Part shown: positions 42,365-51,025 of the stretch, in pieces
How the letters are laid out: each line of letters opens with the position of its first letter
Numbering within the stretch: the stretch's first letter is position 1
From: Bradyrhizobium liaoningense
Lineage (GTDB): Bacteria; Pseudomonadota; Alphaproteobacteria; Rhizobiales; Xanthobacteraceae
Direction of reading: 5' to 3'
Length of the DNA: 64,000 bases
NCBI RefSeq assembly: GCF_018130825.1
Contig: NZ_JAFCJS010000003.1
Coordinates: 1,008,772 to 1,072,771 of the forward strand
Translations under genes and position numbers: made by a program
Notes under the pieces: model-generated
Told to the model about the DNA's origin: nothing
Databases searched by the model: none
Seen by the model: only the letters and a program-made list of their open reading frames with translations

Positions 42365-42412
42365 TATTGTGCCGTGACCAAACCTGACTATTGTGCCGCG
42401 GACGAACCGGAT
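42365..42412. repeat. 24-bp imperfect tandem repeat upstream of gntR-like gene
   Basis: Two 24-nt units starting TATTGTGCCG at 42365 and 42389 match at 18 of 24 positions. The first ten bases are identical in both. They lie 30 nt before the regulator's start, within the divergent promoter region. Confidence 0.6.
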
Positions 42413-42441
42413 GATTCCGGAGCCGACGAAGCGGGACTGGA

Positions 42442-43125
42442 ATGGATCAGAATCTAAGGGAGCAGGTGCTGCAGCAGGTGCGCGCGGAGATCATTTCCGG
42501 TCAGAGCATGCCGGGATCGATGTATTCCGTGCCCACGCTTGCCGCGAGCCTAGGCGTGTCGAGCACCCCCGTCAGGGAAGCGCTGCTCGAATTGGCGCGC
42601 AGCGGCCTCATCGAGCCGATGCGCAATCGCGGCTTCAGGGTGGTCGAGCCGACCTTGGCCGAGCTGCGCAACCTGTTCGATCTCCGCGAGGTGCTGGAGC
42701 TTCATGCTGCGGCGATCGTGGCGCGTAAGCCAAAGAAGAATCTCAAGAAGCTCATTCCGTTTGCCGATGAGGTCGCGCGCGCGGTCAAGGCGGAAGACAT
42801 CAGGCTCTATCTCGAGGCCGATCGAACCTTTCACCAATTGCTGACGGAAGCGGCCGACAATCCGCGCCTCACCGACATGGTGATGGGATTGCGCGATCAG
42901 ATGCGGCTTTACGGCATCAAGTCGCGCGCGGGTCTTGCCCGCCAGAATGAATCCGCAGCCGAGCACTATCAAATCATCGAACTTGCGATGGCCGGCAAGG
43001 AAGAAGCGCTTACCGGTCTTCTCAGGCGTCACATCAGGTCGTGGGAGCCGATCTTTGTGGAGGCGCTGTCGCGGATGACAAGTCCGCGCGAGCCGATCGT
43101 CGCCATCCGCGACCGTGGCCGATAG
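42442..43125 (+). CDS. GntR-family regulator (FadR/FCD subfamily)
   Basis: The 227-residue protein has an N-terminal winged helix (VPTLAASLGVSSTPVREALLELARSGLIEPMRNRGFRV) and an all-helical FCD effector domain with the metal-ligand pattern DRTFHQLL and HYQIIELA. It is divergent from the molybdopterin fusion and AtoE-like genes and is their most likely regulator. FCD regulators usually sense small carboxylates. Confidence 0.9.
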   Translation: MDQNLREQVLQQVRAEIISGQSMPGSMYSVPTLAASLGVSSTPVREALLELARSGLIEPMRNRGFRVVEPTLAELRNLFDLREVLELHAAAIVARKPKKNLKKLIPFADEVARAVKAEDIRLYLEADRTFHQLLTEAADNPRLTDMVMGLRDQMRLYGIKSRAGLARQNESAAEHYQIIELAMAGKEEALTGLLRRHIRSWEPIFVEALSRMTSPREPIVAIRDRGR

Positions 43126-43223
43126 CGACCGGCCAAAATCAAAGCAGATCCAAGGTTTCCCGGGATATCAGGTATCGCGATGAAGTGGCGCGGGGGCGGC
43201 CACTCAGCATCTTCTCCACGCGT

Positions 43224-44453
43224 TCACGAGAGTTGCGCGGTTGCGCGTGCGATACGCTGGCACGCTTCTTCGAGCTCGACAGCGGAAGTCGCGTAGGAAA
43301 TCCTGAAATAGGGCGCGAGGCCGAACGCCGAACCAGGAACAACCGCGACGCCCGCCGCGTGCAGGAGATGCTCGGCGAAGTCCTTATCGCTCTTCAGCGT
43401 TCGCCCCTCGGGGGTGGTTTTGCCGATCAGGCCGGCGCAGCTCGCAAAGGTGTAGAAGGCGCCCTCGGGCACGCGGCAGGTGATGCCTTCGATCCCGTTC
43501 AATGCGCCGACGACGAGATCGCGCCGCTCTTGAAACGATCGGCAGCAATCGCGGACAAAATTCTGCGGGCCGTTCAGCGCCTCGATGGCTGCGGCCTGAC
43601 TGACCGACGAAGGGCAGGAGGTCGACTGGCTCTGGACGACGGCCATGGCCCGGATCAGCGCGCTTGGTCCGCCGCCATAGCCGATGCGCCATCCGGTCAT
43701 CGCGTAGGCCTTCGAAACGCCGTTGACGGTCAGCGTCCGGTTGCGCAGAGCCGGCTCGATCGCCGCCGGCGTGGCGAAGCGAAAGCCGTCATAGACGATA
43801 TGCTCATAGATGTCGTCCACCATCAACCAGACGTGCGGATGCGCGAGGAGCGCGTCGAGGATCGGTCGATAGTCGGCTTCCGAATAGGCCGCGCCGGATG
43901 GATTTGACGGCGAGTTCAGCATGACCCATCGCGTGCGAGGCGTGATGGCGCGTTCAAGATCGTCGGGCGAAAGCCGGAAACCATTGGCTTCGGAACAAGG
44001 CACCAGCACCGGCGTGCCGCCGGCGATCGCAACGATGTCGGCGTAGGTCACCCAGAACGGCGTCGGGATGATGACCTCGTCGCCGGGGTTGATGGTGGCC
44101 ATCATGGCGTTGAAGAGCACCTGCTTGGCGCCGGCCGACACGGTGATCTCGTCCTGCGCGAACTCGAGCCCATTATCGCGCTTGAACTTCGCACGAATGG
44201 CGGCCTTGAGTTCCGGTGCGCCGTCCAATGCGGTGTACTTGGTCGCGCCGGCGCGCATCGCGCGCTCGGCTGCATCCTTGATCGAGTCCGGCGTGTCGAA
44301 GTCGGGCTCACCCGCGCCGAGGATGATGACGTCCCGGCCCCGGCGCTTCATCTCCGCAGCGAGCCCGCTGATCTTCAGGATCTCCGACACGCCGATCGAC
44401 GAGAGGCGGTGGGAGGGGTGGAATAACGCCGAGCTGTGAAGAGGCGCGTTCAT
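43224..44453 (-). CDS. PLP-dependent class I aminotransferase (probably 2-aminoadipate to 2-oxoadipate)
   Basis: The 409-residue protein is an AspC-like fold-type I enzyme with ILGAGEPDFDTPD, NSPSNPSGAAYSEADY and the PLP-lysine motif NGVSKAYAMTGWRIGY. Class I enzymes of this type act on aspartate and several other 2-amino acids. Its place 11 nt downstream of an AmaB-like dehydrogenase, in one strand block with an HglS-like gene, points to amino-adipate as substrate. ATG at 44453 has AGAGAAG upstream; a longer frame extends into the preceding gene and is not used. Confidence 0.85.
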   Translation of the reverse strand: MNAPLHSSALFHPSHRLSSIGVSEILKISGLAAEMKRRGRDVIILGAGEPDFDTPDSIKDAAERAMRAGATKYTALDGAPELKAAIRAKFKRDNGLEFAQDEITVSAGAKQVLFNAMMATINPGDEVIIPTPFWVTYADIVAIAGGTPVLVPCSEANGFRLSPDDLERAITPRTRWVMLNSPSNPSGAAYSEADYRPILDALLAHPHVWLMVDDIYEHIVYDGFRFATPAAIEPALRNRTLTVNGVSKAYAMTGWRIGYGGGPSALIRAMAVVQSQSTSCPSSVSQAAAIEALNGPQNFVRDCCRSFQERRDLVVGALNGIEGITCRVPEGAFYTFASCAGLIGKTTPEGRTLKSDKDFAEHLLHAAGVAVVPGSAFGLAPYFRISYATSAVELEEACQRIARATAQLS

Positions 44454-44464
44454 GCAACTTCTCT

Positions 44465-46027
44465 TTAGGCCACGTCGAACTTGACGCCCTGCGCGAGCGG
44501 CAATGTCCGGCCGAAATTGACCGTATTGGTTGCGCGGCGCATGTAGGCCTTCCAGGCATCCGAGCCCGACTCGCGTCCACCGCCGGTTTCCTTCTCGCCA
44601 CCGAAGGCGCCGCCGATTTCGGCGCCGGATGGGCCGATATTGACGTTGGCGATGCCGCAATCCGATCCGCGCACCGACAGGAACGCTTCGGCTTCGCGGA
44701 GGTCGTTGGTGAAGATCGAGGACGAGAGTCCCTGCGGGACGGCGTTGTGCAAATCGAGCACCGCATTGAAGTCGTGATATTTGATCACGTAGAGAATAGG
44801 CGCGAAGGTCTCGTGCACGACGGGGCCAGCCTGTTCTGCGATCTCGACCAGCGCCGGGCGGACATAATACGCCTCATCGGCGCCGTCGGAGACGACCCGC
44901 TCGCCGCCGAACACCTTGCCGCCCGCCGCGCGTGCCTCGCTCAGCGCCTTCTGCATCGAGGCGAAGGCTGCTGCGTCGATCAGCGGACCGACCAGGTTGC
45001 CGTCCTTGAGCGGGTCGCCGATGGTCACGGACTCATAGGCGCGCTTCAGTCTCGGCACGAACGTGTCATAGACGCTGTCGTGGACGAAGAGGCGTCGCAG
45101 CGTCGTGCAGCGCTGGCCTGCCGTACCCATGGCGGCAAACGCGACCCCGCGCAGCGTCAGGTCGAGGTCGGCCGTCGGCGCGACGATTGCGGCGTTGTTG
45201 CCGCCGAGCTCCAGGATCGCGCGCGCAAAGCGTTTTGCGAGGCGCGGTCCGACGATACGCCCCATCGCAGTCGAGCCGGTCGCCGACACCAGCGGGACCT
45301 TGGCGTGATCGACGAGGATTTCACCGATCTCGCGACCGCCGAAGAGAACCGCGGACAGGGCGTCCGGCGCCTTGCCGCCTTCCGCTTTGAAGCGCTCCAG
45401 CGCGCGATCGAACAGCGCTTCCGTCGCAAGCGCGGTCAGTGGCGTCTTCTCGGACGGTTTCCAGACGATGCTGTTGCCGCAGATCAGCGCCAGCGCCGCG
45501 TTCCATGACCAGACTGCGACGGGGAAGTTGAACGCCGAGATGATCCCGGTGACGCCGAGCGGGTGCCAGCTTTCCATCATCCGGTGCTCGCTGCGCTCGG
45601 TTGCGATGGTCAGGCCATAGAGCTGGCGCGACAGGCCCACCGCAAAGTCGCAGATATCGATCATTTCCTGGACTTCGCCGAGGCCCTCGGACGCAATCTT
45701 GCCGGCTTCGATCGACACGAGCCTGCCAAGCGCCTGCTTGTTGGCGCGCAACTCCTCGCCAAGCAGGCGGACGAGCTCGCCGCGCTTCGGCGCGGGCACC
45801 AGTCGCCATTCGAGGAAGGCCGCATGCGCCTTGTCGATTGCCGCCTGTGCATCGGCTGCACCAATCTCGTTGACATGGCCCGTGATCTCGCCGGTGATCG
45901 GCGATCGTGCAATCAGCTTGCCGCCGGTGTACCGGCTGCGCTTGACGCCGAGTGAGCTCAGGAGCGCGTCGGCCTCGCCCGCCAGGGAGTTGATGGTGCG
46001 TGTTGCTGCTTGGGTTGTGGTCGTCAT
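44465..46027 (-). CDS. amaB: Aldehyde dehydrogenase, AmaB / alpha-aminoadipate semialdehyde dehydrogenase type (ALDH7)
   Basis: The 520-residue protein shows ISAFNFPVAVWSWNAALALICGNSIVWKPSEKTPL, the Glu motif LELGGNNAAIV and the catalytic Cys in GTAGQRCTTLRRLFVH. GSDCGIANVNIGPSGAEIGGAFGGEKETGGGRESGSDAWK is the ALDH7A1/antiquitin-type C-terminus. These enzymes oxidise 2-aminoadipate semialdehyde (piperideine-6-carboxylate) to 2-aminoadipate in lysine catabolism. It lies between the aminotransferase (11-nt gap) and the 2-oxoadipate decarboxylase gene (36 nt). Confidence 0.88.
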   Translation of the reverse strand: MTTTTQAATRTINSLAGEADALLSSLGVKRSRYTGGKLIARSPITGEITGHVNEIGAADAQAAIDKAHAAFLEWRLVPAPKRGELVRLLGEELRANKQALGRLVSIEAGKIASEGLGEVQEMIDICDFAVGLSRQLYGLTIATERSEHRMMESWHPLGVTGIISAFNFPVAVWSWNAALALICGNSIVWKPSEKTPLTALATEALFDRALERFKAEGGKAPDALSAVLFGGREIGEILVDHAKVPLVSATGSTAMGRIVGPRLAKRFARAILELGGNNAAIVAPTADLDLTLRGVAFAAMGTAGQRCTTLRRLFVHDSVYDTFVPRLKRAYESVTIGDPLKDGNLVGPLIDAAAFASMQKALSEARAAGGKVFGGERVVSDGADEAYYVRPALVEIAEQAGPVVHETFAPILYVIKYHDFNAVLDLHNAVPQGLSSSIFTNDLREAEAFLSVRGSDCGIANVNIGPSGAEIGGAFGGEKETGGGRESGSDAWKAYMRRATNTVNFGRTLPLAQGVKFDVA

Positions 46028-46063
46028 GGCGGTTTTCTCTTGGACGGTTGAAAGGCGGTTCGA

Positions 46064-47518
46064 TCAGGCCATGGCCCGGCGTGCGAGGTGCGGTGACCCG
46101 AGCTGGACCAGAGCTTGTTCCAGGGAATCCCTTTCCGTCTGCGCGTAAAGCTTCATTTCATCGTGAACCTTGGCGCCGAGGGCGGCTTCGAACGCAGCCC
46201 GGTTGGAACGCGCGGCGTAGTTCTGCTGCTTGTCGGTGCCGAGATTCGACTGGAAGATTCCTGCCGCGCTGACAGGGAGGAAATCCTCGTAGACGATCGG
46301 ATCGTAGCGCAGAAAGCCCGCAGATACCAAATCATCGAGGCTGGATGGCGGAGCGTGCCGCTTGCATGCCTCAATGCCTGCGGGCGTCGCCGAATAGCGG
46401 AAGAAGGCGAGCCCCCGCGCGTGAAGCTCCGACCAATCGTCCGGAAACGCTTTGAATCGCTCGGCCAGTTCGGTGTCGTAGTCGCGCGCGGTCGCGCCTG
46501 CCTGCCGCACGGAGGCGAGCAATCGGTCGTAGAGCTCGCGGCCTTTGGGCGTGAGGGCAACGCCGCGCTGCTCGATCTCGCCGAAGCGGGCCGTATGTGT
46601 CCCGGCGACGTTCGTTGCATTTGTCTGCCTGAACAGGATCGGCTCTTCGAGCGCCTTGAAGCTGGTCTGGCGCAGCAGGATCGGGCAGTCGCGCCGCGGC
46701 GGCCCTTCGATGACCGCCTTCGGCGCAATGCCGCGTCGGGGCATCCCGGCCTGGACGGCATCGATGTCCAGCGTGCGCGGTGTCAGATGGTTGATGTGAG
46801 GCCCTCTGAAGCTCACCACGTCGGCGATCAGCCGGTGGGCGTCATGTAGCCGCTTGTAGACCTCGAGGCTGACCGTCGCTTCGCTGTGCCAGCGAAAGGT
46901 ATCGAGCGCTTCGCGTACGAACTCCTCCGCCTGCGCGGCGGTCAAGTGACCCTCCGTCTCGAAAATGCTCACGAATTCGAGCGCGCGCGGGGTGAAGATG
47001 CGGCGCTCACCAAGGATTCGCTCCGCCTGGGCGCGAAGGGTCTCATCCTCGATCAGGTCGAGGCGCAGCAGCGAGGTGAATACCCGGAACGGATTGCGCC
47101 GGAGCGCGGCATCGTCGATCGGCCGAAAGGCCGTGGCATGGACGGGCACGCCGGCCACCGACAGGTCATAATAGCCGACCGGGTGCATGCCCATCACCGC
47201 AAAGACGCGACGCATGTCGAACAATTCGTCCGCGCGCCCCAGGCGAATGGCGCCGTGACGCTCGACGTTCAGCCGCTCGAGTTCATCGCTTCGCTCGAGG
47301 CTCGCACGAAGCTCCTCGTGCTGGCGCAACGTTTCGCGATTGGTGTCGTCGACGAGTTCCATCAGGGTGCCGTATTGCGGCACTTCGACCCGGTACATGT
47401 CCGACATGGCGCGGGAAAACAGAGTGCGGATCTCGTCCGCGTCCGCGCGCAGCGCTGGCATCAAAGTCTCCATCGACGGCGGATCGGCCGTCATCGTTGG
47501 CCTGATCCAAGGTATCAT
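46064..47518 (-). CDS. hglS: 2-oxoadipate dioxygenase/decarboxylase, HglS type (DUF1338)
   Basis: The 484-residue VOC-superfamily protein has ADEIRTLFSRAMSDMYRVEVPQYGTLMELV, MGMHPVGYYDL and SFRGPHINHLTPRTLDID, whose His residues fit the Fe(II) site of this family. HglS converts 2-oxoadipate to D-2-hydroxyglutarate with loss of CO2, the last step of the Pseudomonas-type lysine pathway. It heads the hglS-amaB-aminotransferase strand block. Start options at 47518, 47494 or 47473 cannot be separated by a clear ribosome-binding site. Confidence 0.87.
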   Translation of the reverse strand: MIPWIRPTMTADPPSMETLMPALRADADEIRTLFSRAMSDMYRVEVPQYGTLMELVDDTNRETLRQHEELRASLERSDELERLNVERHGAIRLGRADELFDMRRVFAVMGMHPVGYYDLSVAGVPVHATAFRPIDDAALRRNPFRVFTSLLRLDLIEDETLRAQAERILGERRIFTPRALEFVSIFETEGHLTAAQAEEFVREALDTFRWHSEATVSLEVYKRLHDAHRLIADVVSFRGPHINHLTPRTLDIDAVQAGMPRRGIAPKAVIEGPPRRDCPILLRQTSFKALEEPILFRQTNATNVAGTHTARFGEIEQRGVALTPKGRELYDRLLASVRQAGATARDYDTELAERFKAFPDDWSELHARGLAFFRYSATPAGIEACKRHAPPSSLDDLVSAGFLRYDPIVYEDFLPVSAAGIFQSNLGTDKQQNYAARSNRAAFEAALGAKVHDEMKLYAQTERDSLEQALVQLGSPHLARRAMA

Positions 47519-47590
47519 GCAATTTCATCATGAACCCGGCGATTAGACCTTGCCAGTTCGGCCAATTCAAACGATGTTTAATCAGAAGAT

Positions 47591-47607
47591 CATTCTGAAA
47601 CGGAATG
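47591..47607. promoter_or_regulatory. Candidate LysR operator in the hglS/lysR divergent region
   Basis: CATTC-TGAAACG-GAATG is a 5+7+5 dyad located 8 nt before the LysR start. Position and T-N11-A-like spacing (ATTC-N7-GAAT) suit autoregulation of the LysR gene. Confidence 0.45.
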
Positions 47608-47614
47608 AGTAGGG

Positions 47615-48517
47615 ATGAATCCGCAAACACCTCGTCGCTTTCTTCCCTCCACCGCCGTCTTGTCGGCGTTCGAAGCCACGGCGCGGACCGGCAGCATGAC
47701 GCTCGCCGCGCGCGAGCTTCGACTGACCCAAAGCGCCGTTAGCAGGCAGATCAAGATCCTGGAAGAGCAGCTCGAGGTCGAGCTCTTCATCCGTGAGCGT
47801 CAGACCGTTCGGTTGACCTCCGTTGGCGAGTCCTATGCCCGCGAAATCCGCGACGCGCTCCACAAGATCAGCTCCGCCTCCTTCAATCTCCATGCGAACC
47901 CGCGGGGAGGGACTCTCAATCTCGCCATTCTGCCGACCTTCGGCACCCGCTGGCTCGCGCCGCGCCTGCCCAGATTTCTGGCTGCAAATCCCGGGATCAC
48001 CATCAATCTTACGACCCGCTTGTCCTATTTCGATTTCAGGGCCGAGACCCTGGACGCGGCGATTCACTTCGGTCAACCGGAGTGGCCCGGGGCCGAGATG
48101 GCTCTCTTGCGATCCGAACAGATTGTCCCTGCGTGCAGCCCTGGGCTGAAGAAGCAATACGGCTTCCGGGCTGCGGGTGATCTCCGCAAAGCCCCACTGC
48201 TGAGCATCTCAACGCGCTTTCACGCCTGGGATCGGTGGTTTTCCGCTCACGATGTGCCGGCCAGAACCGCTCAGGGCATGGTGTTCGATCAGTTCGCGAC
48301 CGCAGCCCAAGCGGCGATCGCCGGCCTCGGCGTCGCGCTTCTGCCGACCTTCCTCATCCAGGACGAGCTCGCGAGCCGCAAGCTGGTCCGTGCCATCAAC
48401 CTGCCGATGGAAAGTCCTGAACGCTATTACCTGGTTTGGCCGTCCGAACGGACGAAATACCCGCCGCTGGCGGCCTTCCGGGAGTGGCTGGTCGCGGAGA
48501 CCGCGCCGGACCGTTAA
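47615..48517 (+). CDS. LysR-family regulator of the lysine-catabolic genes (inferred)
   Basis: The 300-residue protein has the LysR N-terminus (LSAFEATARTGSMTLAARELRLTQSAVSRQIKILEEQLEVELF) and an effector domain with ILPTFGTRWLAPRLPRF, as in GcvA-like regulators. It is divergent from hglS with a 96-nt gap. AGGG-type start context supports ATG at 47615. Confidence 0.9.
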   Translation: MNPQTPRRFLPSTAVLSAFEATARTGSMTLAARELRLTQSAVSRQIKILEEQLEVELFIRERQTVRLTSVGESYAREIRDALHKISSASFNLHANPRGGTLNLAILPTFGTRWLAPRLPRFLAANPGITINLTTRLSYFDFRAETLDAAIHFGQPEWPGAEMALLRSEQIVPACSPGLKKQYGFRAAGDLRKAPLLSISTRFHAWDRWFSAHDVPARTAQGMVFDQFATAAQAAIAGLGVALLPTFLIQDELASRKLVRAINLPMESPERYYLVWPSERTKYPPLAAFREWLVAETAPDR

Positions 48518-48601
48518 TCACGATGCGCTGGACCTTTCCCCGACGGAGCGCAATAATTTCCCCTCGTTTTGTTCAGAAACAGGCACTTTGGAGAGTTGTA
48601 A

Positions 48602-49042
48602 ATGGCGCGTCCGGCGGATGCCAGGAAGGACCAGGATCTTCTCAACATCCTGATCGCAAATGCGCGGACGTCGATCTCCGATATCGCCAAGGCGCTGGGC
48701 GTGTCCCGCGCGACCGCGCAGGGGCGAATGGCGAGACTGGAAAAGGAGGGAACGATCGCGGGCTACACGGCGGTTCTGGGCAAGCAGGATCATGTCACGG
48801 CGATCGCGGCGATCATCCTGATCGAGCTGGAGGTCAAGCAGCAAGGAAACGTCATCGCGGCCCTGCGAAAGAAGGCCGAAGTCGTTCACTGCTACACGCT
48901 GAGCGGTCCGTTCGATCTGTTCGTGAAGATCAATTGCGCGACGTCAACGCATCTCGACGAGATCATCGACTGGATCGCCGAGATGGAAGGTGTTCGCCGC
49001 ACCACGTCATCGATTCTTCTCGCCAGAAAATTCGAAAGGTGA
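48602..49042 (+). CDS. Lrp/AsnC-family regulator
   Basis: The 146-residue protein has an AsnC helix-turn-helix (ARTSISDIAKALGVSRATAQGRMARLEKEG) and a RAM domain (SGPFDLFVKINCATSTHLDEIIDWIAEMEGVRRTTSSILL). It lies upstream of the thiamine-diphosphate enzyme and lysine-dehydrogenase-like genes on the same strand, with a 190-nt AT-rich gap. It is a plausible local regulator of those genes and perhaps of the hglS block. Confidence 0.9.
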   Translation: MARPADARKDQDLLNILIANARTSISDIAKALGVSRATAQGRMARLEKEGTIAGYTAVLGKQDHVTAIAAIILIELEVKQQGNVIAALRKKAEVVHCYTLSGPFDLFVKINCATSTHLDEIIDWIAEMEGVRRTTSSILLARKFER

Positions 49043-49233
49043 GCAGCGCGTAGGCAAAACACTGCCTCGCAGCTCTTGTCGCTGCTCCATTTCTTGGCAA
49101 AATTCCTCATTTCCCATCGAAATAGAACTTAGCCCGACGGATTGTAACTATATTGTTCCTATAGCCGGCGGTTTGGATATTTATGTCGCGCCTATGCTCC
49201 TGAATAAAAGTAACGACAAGGAGCATTTTGAAA

Positions 49234-51015
49234 ATGAATGGTGCATCCGCTCTCGTGAGCATGCTGTCCGGATATGGCGTCGAGGTCATTTTTGGCGTCC
49301 CCGGCGATACGAACGTTGCCTTCTACGAGGCTTTGAGAACGACGAGGGATGCGCCGCGTCATATCCTGTGCCGCGATGAGCGCTCTGCGGTGTTCATGGC
49401 CGACTGCTACGCGCGCCTGTCCGGAAAGCCTGGTGTGGCGGAGGTGCCGAGCGGCGCGGGCGCGCTTTACGGTCTGCCGGGCGTGGCCGAAGCGAACAAA
49501 TCTTCGGTGCCGCTGATCCTCCTCGTGAACGATATTCCCCAGCCCGGCGTCGGCCGCGGCACCCTGACCGAGTTGCCCATCGAGGAGTTGTTCAAGCCGG
49601 TCAGCAAGCGCGCAGAGACGCTCGGTCACGTCGGAAAATTGCCCGAGCTTGTGCGCCGTGCCTTCCGCGAGGCGACCGGCGGCCGTCCGGGCGCTGTCGT
49701 TCTCGCACTGCCTGAGGACGTTCTCTATGAGGAGCTTCCGGACGGAGCCCTGTCCCTGCATATCGAGCCGCAGTGCCGACAGGCGCCGTCGTATCGAAGC
49801 AGGCCGCCGGATGGCGATCTCGACGCGGCCATCAAGGCCATTCTCGCCGCCGAGCGCCCGCTGATCGTTGCCGGCGGTGGCGCCAATCGGTCCGGCGCGG
49901 GGGCCTCCATCACGGCGTTTGGCGAACGGCTCGGCATTCCCGTCGTCACCACGATCACAGGGCAGGGCGTCATTCGCGACGACCACAAGCTCGGCATTGG
50001 CATCATCGGCGACAACGGCTTCCATCCGCATGCGGTGTGGGCACTTGGACGAGCCGACCTCGTCATCTATGCCGGCTGTCGCATGGGCTCGGTCGCCACC
50101 ATGAATTGGCAGTGGCCGGTGCCGAATGGCGAGACGCGCATCGTCCAGATCGATCTCGAGCCGGAAGTCATCGGCAATACATACGCGATCGACCATCCGC
50201 TCGTGGGCGATGCGCGTGCCGTGATTGATGCCCTTCATGCAAAGATACCCGTGGATCATGCGTCCACTACGGCGGGATGGGCCGGCGACATCAACCACCG
50301 CCGTGCGGAGTTCTGGGACGTGATGGCGCCGCATCTCGAGAGCGACGCTATCCCCTTGCGTCCCGAGCGGGTCATCGAGACGCTCAACCGGTGCCTGCCC
50401 GTGCCCTGCAACGTGGTGTCGGATGCCGGCACGCCGACACCCTACGCGACGCGCTTCCTGCGTCTGCGCGATCCGCAATCCAAGCTCGTGATTCCCCGGT
50501 TCTATGGCGGGCTTGGCTATGCCATCCCGGCTGTCATCGGGGCCTATTTCGCAGCGCCGCATCTGAGGCCCGTCGGCTTGTTCGGCGACGGTTCGCTCGG
50601 CATGTCGGCGGGTGAACTGGAGACGCTGTCGCGGCTGCAGATCCCGGCGGTGCTGGTCCATTTCAACAACGCATGCTTTGGCTGGATCAAGGCGCTCCAG
50701 CGGGTCGTCGACCGCGACCACGCCCGCAAGGCCTCCGGACGCAGCGAACCAGCACCGGTCAACGACCCGACATTCAGCGTCGATTTCGGCAGTTACGACA
50801 TGAGCAAGCTCGCCGCCGTCTACGGGATCCGAAGCTTTCGCGTCGAGACGCCGGCGCAACTGGAGACGGCCTTGCGTGAGGCTTTCGCGCTCAGCGAGCC
50901 GGTTTTCGTCGATGTCGCGGTCGAATCCATCGCCGATCGCCTGCCGCCGGTGTTCTCGTGGCTGAAGAAGGTCGGCGCCGACCCGGCAGCGATCGGCGTC
51001 CAGGCTGCTCTCTAG
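49234..51015 (+). CDS. Thiamine-diphosphate-dependent enzyme, acetolactate-synthase-like
   Basis: The 593-residue protein has the three-domain POX/ALS layout. The Pyr domain shows VEVIFGVPGDTN and the catalytic Glu in RDERSAVFMADCYARLSG. The middle domain has RPLIVAGGGANRSGA. The PP domain has the ThDP motif GDGSLGMSAGELETLSRLQIPAVLVHFNN. It is not a biosynthetic IlvB by context. A 2-oxo-acid decarboxylase or carboligase acting in the neighbouring amino-acid pathway is likely, but the substrate is unknown. ATG at 49234 has AAGGAG ten nt upstream. Confidence 0.85.
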   Translation: MNGASALVSMLSGYGVEVIFGVPGDTNVAFYEALRTTRDAPRHILCRDERSAVFMADCYARLSGKPGVAEVPSGAGALYGLPGVAEANKSSVPLILLVNDIPQPGVGRGTLTELPIEELFKPVSKRAETLGHVGKLPELVRRAFREATGGRPGAVVLALPEDVLYEELPDGALSLHIEPQCRQAPSYRSRPPDGDLDAAIKAILAAERPLIVAGGGANRSGAGASITAFGERLGIPVVTTITGQGVIRDDHKLGIGIIGDNGFHPHAVWALGRADLVIYAGCRMGSVATMNWQWPVPNGETRIVQIDLEPEVIGNTYAIDHPLVGDARAVIDALHAKIPVDHASTTAGWAGDINHRRAEFWDVMAPHLESDAIPLRPERVIETLNRCLPVPCNVVSDAGTPTPYATRFLRLRDPQSKLVIPRFYGGLGYAIPAVIGAYFAAPHLRPVGLFGDGSLGMSAGELETLSRLQIPAVLVHFNNACFGWIKALQRVVDRDHARKASGRSEPAPVNDPTFSVDFGSYDMSKLAAVYGIRSFRVETPAQLETALREAFALSEPVFVDVAVESIADRLPPVFSWLKKVGADPAAIGVQAAL

Positions 51016-51025
51016 GAGATTCGAA

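Noticed and set aside
49192..50859. 555-codon minus-strand frame opposite the thiamine enzyme
   Set aside because: It is antisense to a well-supported gene and has low-complexity Arg/Asp/Ala composition.
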